DNA from: Siphonodentalium dalli
Taxonomy: Eukaryota; Mollusca; Scaphopoda; Gadilida; Siphonodentaliidae
Length of the DNA stretch: 64,000 nucleotides
Reading direction: 5' to 3'
NCBI GenBank assembly: GCA_032622095.1
Contig: CP136061.1
Span: 220,197,148-220,261,147, forward strand
Positions 47,871-58,309 of this stretch are shown here, piece after piece. The notes beneath the pieces are model-generated. The model did no database searches. It was not told where the DNA came from and was given only the letters and a program-made list of their open reading frames with translations. Within the stretch, counting starts at the first letter, position 1, and every line of letters begins with the position of its first letter. The position numbers and the translations under genes are program-made.

Positions 47871-49449
47871 TGTCTATGACCGCGTACATGTCTGTACATC
47901 CGTCCGCTCGTCAGACGTCAGAGTATGTATGTATATCTGTTCGCCTGCATGTGTCCGCATACCTGCCAATCGACATAGCTGTCTGCATATATGTACATTG
48001 TATGTCTGTCTGTCGCTCTGACTTTGATTTCTGTCTGAATATGTATTCATTTGTATATGTCTTCTTCACCTGTTCATCCCACTTGTGTAAATATTTGTAT
48101 TATGATGTTTAATGTTTGATAAGCTCTTCGTGTAACGGAGGAAAATAAAGGATATATATATACCACTTCTTTTGACTTGTACTGTATATCAATAACAGCT
48201 AGTTGGGATTGGAACCTTCAAGACAACAGCAGATCCCATAATAACTGTGCACAATGACTTCGCGACAATGTTCTCCTGTAGTCGCACATTTTAAAGCATG
48301 ATGCATCAAACTGTATACTGGTATCACAACACTTAGTATCAATATCAGTGAGTCAGCCAAAGATAGTTTGATAAGAACATCCAACCAATAGTGTACTCCC
48401 GGTAAATTGTCGTAATAACTTGACGATAACATGGCGAATGATGACAGTGTCTCATATCCACACGTTTCAATGGAAATTGATGAACACGGGATGAATTTGT
48501 CCGTTTAATTGTAAAGTTGGAATGTAGATATGTGATCATCCGTCACTGCGCGGCGTCAGTTCATTGTTGACGGTGTTGTTGTTGACATTGAAGCTCTTGT
48601 GAATTACACTGGTGCGTACAGTACATGTACATGTATATCCTCTCTTGTAAATGTACATGCATGTGCTTTGAAACAATCAGATTCAGAACACTGTCAACTG
48701 GATTGTCAACATTCTAATAGTAATAGCTGCTCGTTGAGTCGTTGTTATTATTGTCACTATTGGTTGACATCGAAGCTCGTGTTAATTGTACCTGTATCCT
48801 CTCGTGTCAGTAAATGTGGCAGTGTTTTGATACTAAGTCGCAACACTGTCAATTTCAACATCAGCAATAAGTCGAATGAAGTCAGACCACGGATCATGTC
48901 ATGATTGGCATGAATCTCTACTCTCGAATTTAGTGGAAATTGTCAATGATTAAGCCGGTTTTCGCAGAATTGAAACTTGTCCGGTTATCAAAGGAACCGA
49001 AATCAGACCGTCTTAACAACTGTCCACAATCGAAAAGGTAACAGTTTCCCAAAAAACAATAGTTTGCTATCAACGATAAATGGCGAAGAAATGAGCTGAG
49101 TGATAAAGCGGGAAACTTAACCACGGAATGAAAATAACGTACCGTACTCATGATAATTCGTACGGAACCGCATAACACAGAATGAATGCCGGATTAATAA
49201 TACATATTAAATATCAGCAGAGTAAGATTCAGTCGTACTGTATGGAGTCATTGCCGTATATAATATGGTTGCCGATATATATACTATTGAATTTTGACGG
49301 CATGACTTTGAATCATGAAAATATTTAATATAGACAATTTTCATGGGCACATAAAATAACGGTAAAAAACCGTCAAACTGATGAAACGGTATGGGACCGT
49401 CGATTATGACGGCCCGAAACCGTCGAACCGACATTATTTTCTAACAGTG

Positions 49450-50203
49450 TAAATGATATGAAATGTGCTCATGCATAAAACTGGCGGCGTCGTGATATGG
49501 CATAGCGGCAAAAAACAAAACACGATACGTCCGAATAATCCAAGCCATACATGGGCTCGTCAAGTTGTGTATTTTATGATAAATATTATGTCACAATACA
49601 AACTTCTAAAATGCATAACATAATTATTGTTATCGTATATGTTTTTTTTGGGCATTATGTGGATTGCCGTGGACAACAACAGCCCTCTTCCCGCCACCCT
49701 TTACTGTGACCGACTTTCACCATTAATGGCTAACTGAGAAATTTAACCTATGTTACTATTTCATTTGCAATGAGTACATAAATATATTTAAAATTTCATG
49801 GCTAGGAACGAAACGCATCGCGCAGTAAATTTCTGATTACTAAGTCGTGTTGTTTATCAGCTGATTATCGCCGACCCATGCTTGAAGAATGCGTTGACAT
49901 CTCCGCACATTGACCGGAAACAGTGGCCATTATTTCTCCTCATTAACAACATTATACGCCGGAAATGACCCGATTCACAGAATGGATCCAGTACCTCTAC
50001 TATCAGTCAGCGGACAAATACTCCAGAACAAATTATGAAACATGAGTGACAAACGAGCCGCCAGATTCCTGTGTGGAAACTATTTCTTGACACGTAACGT
50101 TAATCATTGTACTTATCTGGAGCAATCCGTGAACTGGATAGTGACCTAGATCATGCTACGCATCTGTACGCTGGCTAAGCCTGTCGATATCATATTCCAC
50201 CAG
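49450..50203. other. No gene recognised
   Basis: AT-rich. ACGTTAATCATTGTACTTATCT then GGAGCAATCCGTGA (50096-50131) is repeated with changes at 53350-53384, at the edge of the - strand exon candidate. Confidence 0.3.
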
Positions 50204-51092
50204 TTCAAAACTTGAAAGCTGTTCGGAGAACTGAGAGGGAACATTATAACACAAAATAATTAACATGCACAGGTAATACATTCATTGGTAAAACATGTTC
50301 CTTATAGAATAGGATGAGAAAACACGACAGCTCAAAACTTGAGATCTGTTCGGAGAACTGAGAGGGAACATTATAACACAAAATAATTAACATGCACAGG
50401 TAATACATTCATTGGTAAAACATGTTCCTTATATAATAGGATGAGAAAACACGACAGCTCAAAACTTGAGATCTGTTCGGAGAACTGAGAGGGAACATTA
50501 TAACACAAAATAATTAACATGCACAGGTAATACATTCATTAGTAAAACATGTTCCTTATAGAATAGGATGAGAAAACACGACAGCTCAAAACTTGAGATC
50601 TGTTCGGAGAACTGAGAGGGAACATTATAACACAAAATAATTAACATGCACAGGTAATACATTCATTGGTAAAACATGTTCCTTATATAATAGGATGAGA
50701 AAACACGACAGCTCAAAACTTGAGATCTGTTCGGAGAACTGAGAGGGAACATTATAACACAAAATAATTAACATGCACAGGTAATACATTCATTAGTAAA
50801 ACATGTTCCTTGTAGAATAGGATGAGAAAACACGACAGCTCAAAACTTGAGATCTGTTCGGAGAACTGAGAGGGAACATTATAACACAAAATAATTAACA
50901 TGCACAGGTAATACATTCATTAGTAAAACATGTTCCTTATAGCATAGGATGAGAAAACACGACAGCTCAAAACTTGAGATCTGTTCGGAGAACTGAGAGG
51001 GAACATTATAACACAAAATAATTAACATGCACAGGTAATACATTCATTAATAAAAACATGTTCCTTATATAATAGGGTGACAAAACACGAGG
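50204..51092. repeat. Seven-copy tandem array, 127-bp unit
   Basis: Units start at 50204, 50331, 50458, 50585, 50712, 50839 and 50966 with TCAAAACTTGAGATCTGTTC. They contain GAGAACTGAGAGGGAACATT, AATTAACATGCACAGGTAAT and GAGAAAACACGACAGC. Identity is very high; variation is confined to positions such as ATTGGT/ATTAGT and TATAGAAT/TATATAAT. Copies 2 and 4 share one variant, while copies 3, 5 and 6 share ATTAGT with different downstream changes. The last unit runs directly into the foldback element at 51090. Confidence 0.95.
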
Positions 51093-51978
51093 TGTCGCAC
51101 TAAAGATGGTATAATTGAGACTATGTTATTTCTGCAGCTTACTCATTCTTGGCTCATGGTCCGGTTGTTGCATAAGGAATTTCTGGGGCAAAATATGACA
51201 TTTTGTCATTTTCACTCACCTACCCCCAAGTGATATTTGAGTAACATTTTGCCATTGTGCTCATATAGAAGCTCACACAATACACTGTAATTATGACACC
51301 AGTGTGTCGGTTGTTAATATTTTCCAGATATCAGTACAATATTGTTTAAAATAACGTGAACATAATGCACATGAATCGTGTGACGTTAATGTGAACAATG
51401 CAAAATAAAGTCACAATAAAGTGACAATTTTGGTTCCATTGAGTTGGAATATTCGTAAGTAAAGGTATTCCTCGCTGACATTGCACAGTTTTGTTCATTT
51501 CTTGCTTAAATATCACAAGAATTCCAATGAATTTGATATCGCGTTATGTAAAATCGAATTTTTCAGGGATCGGAAGGGGCTAGGATCACATGAGTGATTT
51601 CATTGCTCCAATGATAAGATAATATGAACAATACAAAATAAAGTCACAATTGTCAACCAGTTACATACAGCAGAAACTGATCTGGAAGATATCAGTGGGA
51701 AAACAGTTAACCTTCAAGTTCCAATTTTACTCTAATTACATCACCCAAAGTAACGAATATTAATAATTATGGACAGGCAATACCTCAAGAAACATAATAC
51801 GTCAAATTAGGGAAAGATCAAGCAAACTGCGACATCGCGCTGAGTCAGCTTTTTGGGGAGGATTAAGTTTTCGCGTAGTTCTCCAACTATTCTCCCACAA
51901 TAGACTCGACCATATGTATATTCTTGTAGCATATATCTAACTATTCATATTGATATATATATATATATATATATATAG

Positions 51979-52056
<78 letters not shown>

Positions 52057-52422
52057 GTGGGATAGGGTTTAAGGCGTACACATAAACTTAAAATAAATGT
52101 ACCTAGTTGAATCGACGAGATAATTTGCGTGTCATATTAAAAGAAAGAGTCACGCGATGACGTCAAACGATTCATGTGCCTTGTGTTCACGTTATTTTAA
52201 ACAATATTGTACTACCATCTGCAAAATATTGGCAACAGACACACTGGTGTCAAAATTACAGTGTATTGTATGAGTTTCTATATATGAGCACAATGGCAAA
52301 AGGTTACCCAAAAATTACGTGAGGGAAAATAATTCCATATGCAACAACCGGAGCATGGACTTAGAATAAACAAGCTACAGAACTAACATAGTCACAATTA
52401 TTACATCTTTAGTACGACACCT
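51090..52422. mobile_element. 1.3 kb foldback element with ~300-bp arms
   Basis: The left arm AGGTGTCGCACTAAAGATG (51090) pairs with CATCTTTAGTACGACACCT (ending 52422). Pairing continues through CATATGCAACAACCGG (52340) versus CCGGTTGTTGCATAAG (51162) and GACACACTGGTGTCA (52228) versus TGACACCAGTGTGTCG (51294). The innermost match seen is TTCACGTTATTTTAAACAAT (52187) versus ATTGTTTAAAATAACGTGAA (51342). The loop holds a TA microsatellite. Outside the arms GGTGACAAAACACG (left) and the inverse of TGTTTTCTCAGCC (right) also match weakly, so the inverted repeat extends into the adjoining 127-bp array. Non-coding. Confidence 0.75.
51952..52052. repeat. (TA)n microsatellite
   Basis: About 100 bp of TA, interrupted once by TAGCTA. 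It lies in the loop of the foldback element. Confidence 0.95.
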
Positions 52423-52452
52423 CCATCTTGTTTTCTCAGCCTATACTATTAA

Positions 52453-52948
52453 AGGTACGGTTGGCCTTGGCGGTGGGTATCCTGTAAAAATATATCCACC
52501 CGTCAAAAACCGCCACAAACAGAAAGAACATCAAAATGTAGATAGACTTTGTCCGTATACAAATAAGAAATATCGCATAAACAGTATGTTATGGTCATTT
52601 GTTTGACCATTGTTATGTAAACAAAAGCATAAAAAGTTACTTTTCTGGTGTTTGTTTATATTATGATGGTAAACACAAAGAGCGTTCTTTGTTGGTGAAT
52701 ACCTGATATGGAACTAATAAAGAGCGTTTATGACATTTGTGTGTGATTAGCCAGTAGCATTGTGCTGTCTTCAGTAACACAATCAGGCTCTTGATTAGGT
52801 AAAATATAGTAGGTCTTTATGATAACATGCTGTTTACGCGATGGTCATGGTATATATATGAACGAAACTGTATGCGTTTTAATGTTTTTCTGTTTACGAT
52901 GTTTGGAACAAATATGAATATTTTCGACAACTAAGGCCTCACGTGCCT
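52453..52948 (-). mobile_element. TTAA-flanked inverted-repeat element, copy 2 (opposite orientation)
   Basis: The termini AGGTACGGTTGGCCTT and AAGGCCTCACGTGCCT are flanked by TTAA at 52449-52452 and 52949-52952. The 496 bp match copy 1 (30120-30614) in reverse complement throughout: GGTGGGTATCCTGTAAAAAT, CAAACAGAAAGAACATCAAA, CATAACATACTG inverse, and TTTTCGACAACTAAGGCC. Several substitutions affect the left terminus, so this copy is probably older or less constrained. Confidence 0.85.
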
Positions 52949-52952
52949 TTAA

Positions 52953-53370
52953 TAATGTATTTTACAGCAGGTGAAGGACCAAGCTCGAGACTCTATGCTT
53001 AGGCGACTTGGGCGAGCCAATGTCGCGATAAACATGGATTGATTACCCCATGGCAAATTCCATGCTGATTGTAAGCGACGCAAAGCATACTCGCCTCAGA
53101 ATATTCGCCTAAATCATTCTATCTCGAGCTGGGTATACCGATATTAACTAAGAAATATATTATCTGTTTTTGTTTCAATGTTATACACTTCCCCGTCAGA
53201 GCAACACAAAGTTCCCAGCTTTTGAACTGGAGCAATATGATCTCTATGCGCGCTGCTAGAGTAGAGATTCATGACAGCCTGGTAGGACGTAGGCAGAGTA
53301 GAGACTAAATGCATGGTCTAGTGTAGAGAATACTTCTAAGTTGACACGACACGTTAATCATCGTATTTAT
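52953..53370. other. No gene recognised
   Basis: Unassigned. AGAGTAGAGA recurs at about 53258, 53296 and, as GTGTAGAGAATA, at 53322, a weak local repetition. Confidence 0.3.
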
Positions 53371-53589
53371 CTAGGGCAATCCGTGACGAGAATACTGACC
53401 CATTTGAATCGTCCTGGGTAAATCGTCCATCAGAAATGTTCGTTGTCCGCTTCTCAGCATATATCCGGTGGCGCCGCCGTCATTAACATTAGGATTTGTC
53501 AGCTTGCTTTCCCACGCATGTCGGTTCTGGTCATAATCTTTGGACATTGGTGTCGTTATCTCATTCACGCCCGGACCACCATTACACAA
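53371..53589 (-). other. Candidate exon or gene relic, unassigned
   Basis: The - strand frame ends TAG at 53371. It has clearly protein-like composition (N-D-G-G-A-T-G-Y-M-L-R-S-G-Q, F-L-M-D-D-L-P-R-T) and higher GC than its surroundings. The first in-frame ATG gives 58 residues, MSKDYDQNRHAWESKL onward. The reading frame opens after a TAA, and no convincing splice acceptor lies just upstream. The 3' edge (53350-53384) is repeated at 50096-50131, where the TAG reads CAG. It could be a first exon, a small gene or a decayed copy. I do not recognise the family. Confidence 0.3.
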
Positions 53590-53869
53590 TTACGCAGGAT
53601 AGCTATCCCCAAGAGGTTGTAAGTGTATAAAACATTCAAAACGCTGTTGATTGTTAGAGATCATATATGCCGAAGTACGTTTTTCGATTAGGCCAACAAA
53701 AAGAAAGAGAAGCATACCATGCTGCAAGCATGTCATCACTTGGGGAAACAAGTGTGTAATCTGTAGTAATATATGTGTCGTAGATTTTTAACGGCTATTG
53801 ATGTGTAATAATGATTATGCAATTACATTTTGAGTTGAATTTGTTCCATCCTCTCTCGTCATTGTGTAG
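53590..53869. other. No gene recognised
   Basis: AT-rich, unassigned. Confidence 0.3.
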
Positions 53870-54690
53870 ATTGGTTGGTCTTCTGGCGGTTTTCTGATAT
53901 TTGTAGGGCATTACATTTATCCGGATGGAATGTCAAAAGCCATTTGTTGCTGCACTTTACTAAACCATCAAGATCCATTTGGAGTTATATCTGATCTTCT
54001 AAGCAATTAATGTTTTAATCAGTCTTCTGTGTGGTACATTATCAAAGGCCTTCGTGAAGTCCATGTATATTGCGTAGATTTCCTCCTCAATATCCATTAT
54101 CCTTGTCCATTCATCGACAATCTTTAGCAACTGGAGTGATGTTGATCTTCCATTTATAAATCAGAACTATCTGTTACTTAGTAATTATTTTTCTGTCATA
54201 TGTTCTGGTTTTCTTTTCCTGAATATCTTCTCTATTAATTTACATATGATGCTTGTTAAGCTGACTGGACGGTAACTTAATGTGTAATTTGTATTATCGT
54301 TTTGTAAATTGCAATAATCTTGTCATATTTCCACTGATTATGGACCCTGCCTTGTTCCAGTGCATGATGCTTTTAATATTTCCACAAGTTGGTCAGCCAA
54401 GCTATACGACGAGTCCTCAGGATAATATGATGTATGTTATGTTGTCCAGGTTCCTTGGATATGTTAGAATCTAGTAAAAGATCCATAACTACATTTTCTG
54501 TGATACCGTCAGGTGAGTGTGTGTTGCCGTGGGGCTATGTGTGGGTTTATGTGTGTCTCCTTCTGATTCAAGAGTAAAGAAACTGCTGAAAAATGTCGCC
54601 AGGGCATTTGCCTTTTCTTCGTCATTTTCTGCTATTACTTGTTTTCCTTCTTTTGCTATTATAAGCTCTCTCTAGATATAGATCGTTTTT
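53870..54690 (-). pseudogene. Non-LTR retrotransposon reverse transcriptase relic, core deleted
   Basis: Read on the - strand from 54690 down, frames give E-K-A-N-A-L...F-F-S-S-F-F-T (linker before the RT), then Y-R-P-V-S-L-T (54283-54262). Next come K-L-I-E-K-I, F-I-N-G-R-S-T-S (54160-54135), D-F-T-K-A-F-D with a following V-P-H-R-R-L (RT motif A region, 54062-54020), and after a jump W-L-L-T-F-H-P-D-K-C (53945-53912). The D-D catalytic motif and motif B region between V-P-H and H-P-D-K-C are missing, so about 100 or more residues are deleted. Several stops and frame changes are present. Spacing and wording fit a CR1/jockey-like clade. It is a different element from the relic at 45686. Confidence 0.8.
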
Positions 54691-54851
54691 CTATTAACAA
54701 GACTACCGAGCCCGCGAATCGTGTTATATGTGCGCATATGTAACATTCAAGTATTGAACTGTAGATCGCACATGTAACACCGATGTTCTAAGCTGTGGAT
54801 ATGCAGCATAATGAGTTTGGCATTTGGGTTCAATGCGTTATATAGAGGATC

Positions 54852-54990
54852 TACAGCTCGTCCACAATTTATAGCGAAATTTACAAAACGATTCCAGTAA
54901 ATTATGGCTGGACCGAGCCTCTGGCGAGGTCCAGACCTAATTTACTGGACGAGTTATGTAAATTCCGCTATAATTTGGGGACGAGTTGTA
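54852..54990. mobile_element. Small foldback element
   Basis: TACAGCTCGTCC with ATTTATAGCGAAATTTAC (54852 onward) pairs with GTAAATTCCGCTATAATTTG and GGACGAGTTGTA (ending 54990). Inside, CCAGTAAATTA with GGCTGGACC pairs with GGTCCAGACC and TAATTTACTGG around a GAGCCTCTGGCGA loop. The overlapping open frame is an artefact. Confidence 0.65.
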
Positions 54991-56644
54991 TATTCGATTC
55001 GATCCAAAACATCGACGAAGAATACTCAAATCAACAAATGGGACGCGAAACTAACATCGGCTTTTATAAGGAATGCGCTGACGTTTCACGCAACTATGAC
55101 TTGTTCCCGCGTAAAGAAATAGTCCCAGATAAATAAAATCTCTTTTGCGTTATCTAATGGCGTATATTTAATGACATAACTTTTCAAACTCTTCATTTAT
55201 TGTAGTTTGTTGGAAAAATATTGGAAGCCATAATATGACCATACACTAGAGTAATTAACGAACCACAGCTAAAACACACGCATAACCTTGGATATATCTG
55301 TGTCTTTTTAATCCTATAAAATAACTTCATAGATGCGTATTCCCATCAAATAAGATTAACTTAGGCCTTATATCGTGGTGTGGTTATAATATATTACACT
55401 CCAGACATGCACAAGGGTTCATCGACAGAGTGGGTTCTATAGCAATGTCGTGTATAAATTAGGTCAATCATATCATACATCAAGGCATGTGAGAAATAAG
55501 AGATTCACAATGCAAACAGACTACGAGCTCACCGACTCAGACTTAAAACCTAAATAAAAAACTTTTAAAAGCCATTCCTTTTGAACAAATTATTATAGAA
55601 TATAAACTACCAACATCAAACTGAAAGTATTCAAAAGTCAAGACTGTTGGTTGTTGTCTAGAGGAGAGTATTTTACTGAAATCCGATTGAGATGTGTACT
55701 ATACGAAGAAGCTTGTCGATTTCATCCTGTTCATTTTATTCATGAAACGTCATCATGTCGATTTAAACGAAACTCGACGAGCAACGTCAATATGTAGCTT
55801 TCACCATCGACCGAATTTGCGATAACCTGAATGTATCTTCTGCTTTGGTCATAAGTATGTGTTTCTTGTCGATTTATGAAAATAGAAGGATATCTGAGGA
55901 TTATCAGATTCACGTATTTACTATGTAATAATAGGACAATTTAAACGCGATATAATAACGTTTGCTTGCATTACGAATTTCGATTTCGATTCCAGGATTG
56001 TCCCCAGCCCAGCCAGAGTGATTGAGATTTTCCCATTGCACGCGAAATGTATATTTTAGGCAACTCCATTGCAAATATTTGACAGTCCATAATATGTTAT
56101 AATTATTTTCTCAATAAAATGTAAACCGCGGCTACGAATGAACTTCTCTGTGCATAATTCCGATAGTAACTCCCCTCATTTGGGAACGCTGGACATTGAA
56201 AGACGCACACGTTTATTTCAAATTAAGACATTAATGCTTTAAGCCCACCGACCTACTGTGCGACAAAAGTGCTCGCAAAAATTAAAAACAGCAGTGTCGT
56301 ATTAGATAATAATTGGTGACGTCACAAAATCAGATATAGTCTATATACGACCCAAAGCGTCTGGCTTTGGTTCGTTGTTATTTGAGACGTAGCGTACGGA
56401 ATGTAAACAGACGACACACCGGAAGTCAAAGGTCACCTGGCACTATTTCCAGTTATTAAACGAACGTTTATTATCACAATTTATAGAATGGGTTTATTGA
56501 ATGGAATAAGGGTATAGGATCACGTAATAAATATAATTCAAATTGCTCAAAAGCTTAACTGCAATTTGGCCCAATTATCTAGCATTCACGGCCAACATGA
56601 AGATTTTGTCTTGCTACAACTTAGGGTTAATCAACACGTCATGA
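54991..56644. other. No gene recognised
   Basis: AT-rich unassigned sequence. A somewhat GC-richer patch near 56320-56440 has no long frame. Confidence 0.3.
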
Positions 56645-57070
56645 AGGTTATATCTGCAAACTGTCGTAGCAGCCACTTTTTTGGGGAGATATGACCCAAT
56701 GTACAGTAATGCTCTAAGTAATCGACTCCTTAACCACAGAAGAATTATGGGTAACTTTTCAGGATTTAGTCGGAAATATGGCTCGAGAGCTTTCCGATGA
56801 ATGGCAACAAGCCATATTTCCGACTAAATCCTGAAAAGTTACCCATTATTCTTCTGTGGTTAAGGAGTCGATTACTTAGAGCATTACTGTATAAGAATTA
56901 GGGGGAACTTACTTCATTTAGGTAGTTAGCACTCAGGCGACGAATTTTACCAGTTGTACTATCGTAGTAGCCACTGTTTTGGGGAGATATGTCCCAATGT
57001 ATACGAATTAGGGGGAACTTACTTCTTTTAGGTAGTTCGCACTCCGGCAACGAATTTTACCACAGTGTGT
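56645..57070. repeat. Tandem duplication interrupted by a transposon
   Basis: Copy one: ACTGTCGTAGCAGCCACTTT, TTGGGGAGATATGACCCAATG (to 56702), resuming after the insertion with AGAATTAGGGGGAACTTACTTC (56894 on). Copy two: ACTATCGTAGTAGCCACTGT, CCCAATGTATACGAATTAGGG, TTACTTCTTTTAGGTAGTTC (56959-57063). Copy two preserves the uninterrupted target of the palindromic element. Confidence 0.8.
56704..56889. mobile_element. TA-flanked palindromic element, copy C
   Basis: CAGTAATGCTCTAAGTAATC and GATTACTTAGAGCATTACTG termini with TA duplicated at 56702-56703 and 56890-56891. Arms as in copy A, with compensating differences on both arms (AGAAGAATTATGG and TTATTCTTCTG). The left inner arm lacks about 20 bp before TCGAGAGC, giving 186 bp. 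Confidence 0.85.
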
Positions 57071-57600
57071 GTGTGTGTCAGATTAGTCAATCTACCAACA
57101 TGTGATCCTCCTTTCCCTTGGAGTCGATAACAGCGCAGGATACTTTTGCGTGTTAGAATTATGTATTCTCACAGCACTCGACTGCGTAACGTCACACTGA
57201 GTTTCAACAGCGAACTTATGTAATATAGAGGAAGTCATTGGAAAATTGGATTTCCCCTCCGGTCAAAATGTATCAATACCGCGCGCACATAATAGTCCAA
57301 TTCTATGATTACCTCTGATTATATGGAATTGTGTAAATTGGTTGGTGCGCAAAACTAAAGTAGTTAAAGGCATCTTGTGCGCCTAATGCAGTGTTAAAAT
57401 CTGATTTGACTTTGGCTCGATCACGCCTGTCTCATTAGGGATGTGTACGGAGAGGCTGCTATGCAGTTGTATGTGTTGCCACTTCAATTATGTGCCGGTG
57501 AACTACGGTACCTTCTAACGGTGTAATCGCGATGCGCTTATTCCCATATTTTGATGTACATGGACATGTATTGTGTGTACATGTATAGTGCCTTAGTATA

Positions 57601-58060
57601 TGTGACCCGCCATATCAAATCCAGTCGTAAGTCGGGATTTTTTTTACCCTGTGCCAGTGTATTCTCTTATATATGCGAGTCGACCATAGGTCGCCTCGAA
57701 TATATAAGAGAATGCATTGGCCTAACAATTTTGTATCATTTTTTTTAAATAAATGTTTCTTAAATTTTTTAGGACATAAAATAAAAAACATCCGTTACCC
57801 TGCAGGGAGCCACACACATATATAGAAGCATATAGAAGAGTGTTGTCTGCTCATGTTTGTCTGGGGCTCTGTATGGGTGAAATTATAAAATTGTTAAAGA
57901 ATACAAGAAAAAATTATTAAAATTGTAAAAAATTGTTAGGCCAATGCATTCTCTTATATATGCGAGGCGACCTATGGTCGACTCGCATATATAAGAGAAT
58001 GCATTGGCACAGGGTAAAAAAAATCCCGACTTACGACTGGATTTCATATGGCGGGTCACA
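57601..58060. mobile_element. TA-flanked inverted-repeat element with ~140-bp arms
   Basis: The left end TGTGACCCGCCATATCAAAT (57601) and right end ATTTCATATGGCGGGTCACA (58060) are flanked by TA on both sides. The arms stay paired through CCAGTCGTAAGTCGGGATTT and TTTACCCTGTGCCA. Each arm then contains its own small palindrome, ATTCTCTTATATATGCGAGTC versus GACTCGCATATATAAGAGAAT. Only one or two differences separate the arms, so the element is young. Part of the arm recurs at 43674-43790. Open frames here are stem artefacts. Confidence 0.85.
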
Positions 58061-58309
58061 TATGTGGGTGGTAAATCTGGCATTCAACACTTGCCAGTGT
58101 CCAACTAGAGCTAAAGGGTAAATACAATCGTTGCAACGTGACTATATCAACTTAGGCATGAAGTATATGTACACAAGGCCACCATTCGTCACTGCGCGTT
58201 GAAATTTAAATAATTGTTTGAGTCCAAATTGAATCGTGATACGAACATTCTATCTTGAGCACAAATCGTATATATAGCAGTGGTATCTCATTACAGCCCT
58301 TTCATCTTC
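58061..58309. other. No gene recognised
   Basis: Short unassigned AT-rich stretch. Confidence 0.3.

Larger units (their letters stand above)
44421..49449. mobile_element. 5 kb element with CACTG ends and ACGGT subterminal repeats
   Basis: The left end CACTGTTAGAAAAAA (44421) and right end TTATTTTCTAACAGTG (49449) are inverted, with TA on both outer sides. Subterminal zones at both ends are rich in ACGGT/ACCGT (left about 44440-44640, for example GACCGTTAAAC, CACGGTATAAAAACCGTTT; right about 49360-49432, for example AACGGTAAAAAACCGTC, GAAACGGTATGGGACCGTC). CACTG ends with subterminal repeats resemble CACTA/EnSpm elements, which normally make 3-bp duplications. Only TA is evident here, so the superfamily is tentative. 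No transposase was seen; a LINE remnant occupies the middle. Confidence 0.5.

Noticed and set aside
47597-48112. Frames of 100-167 residues rich in Ile/Tyr/Cys/Val
   Set aside because: Low-complexity translation of TA/TG microsatellite on both strands.
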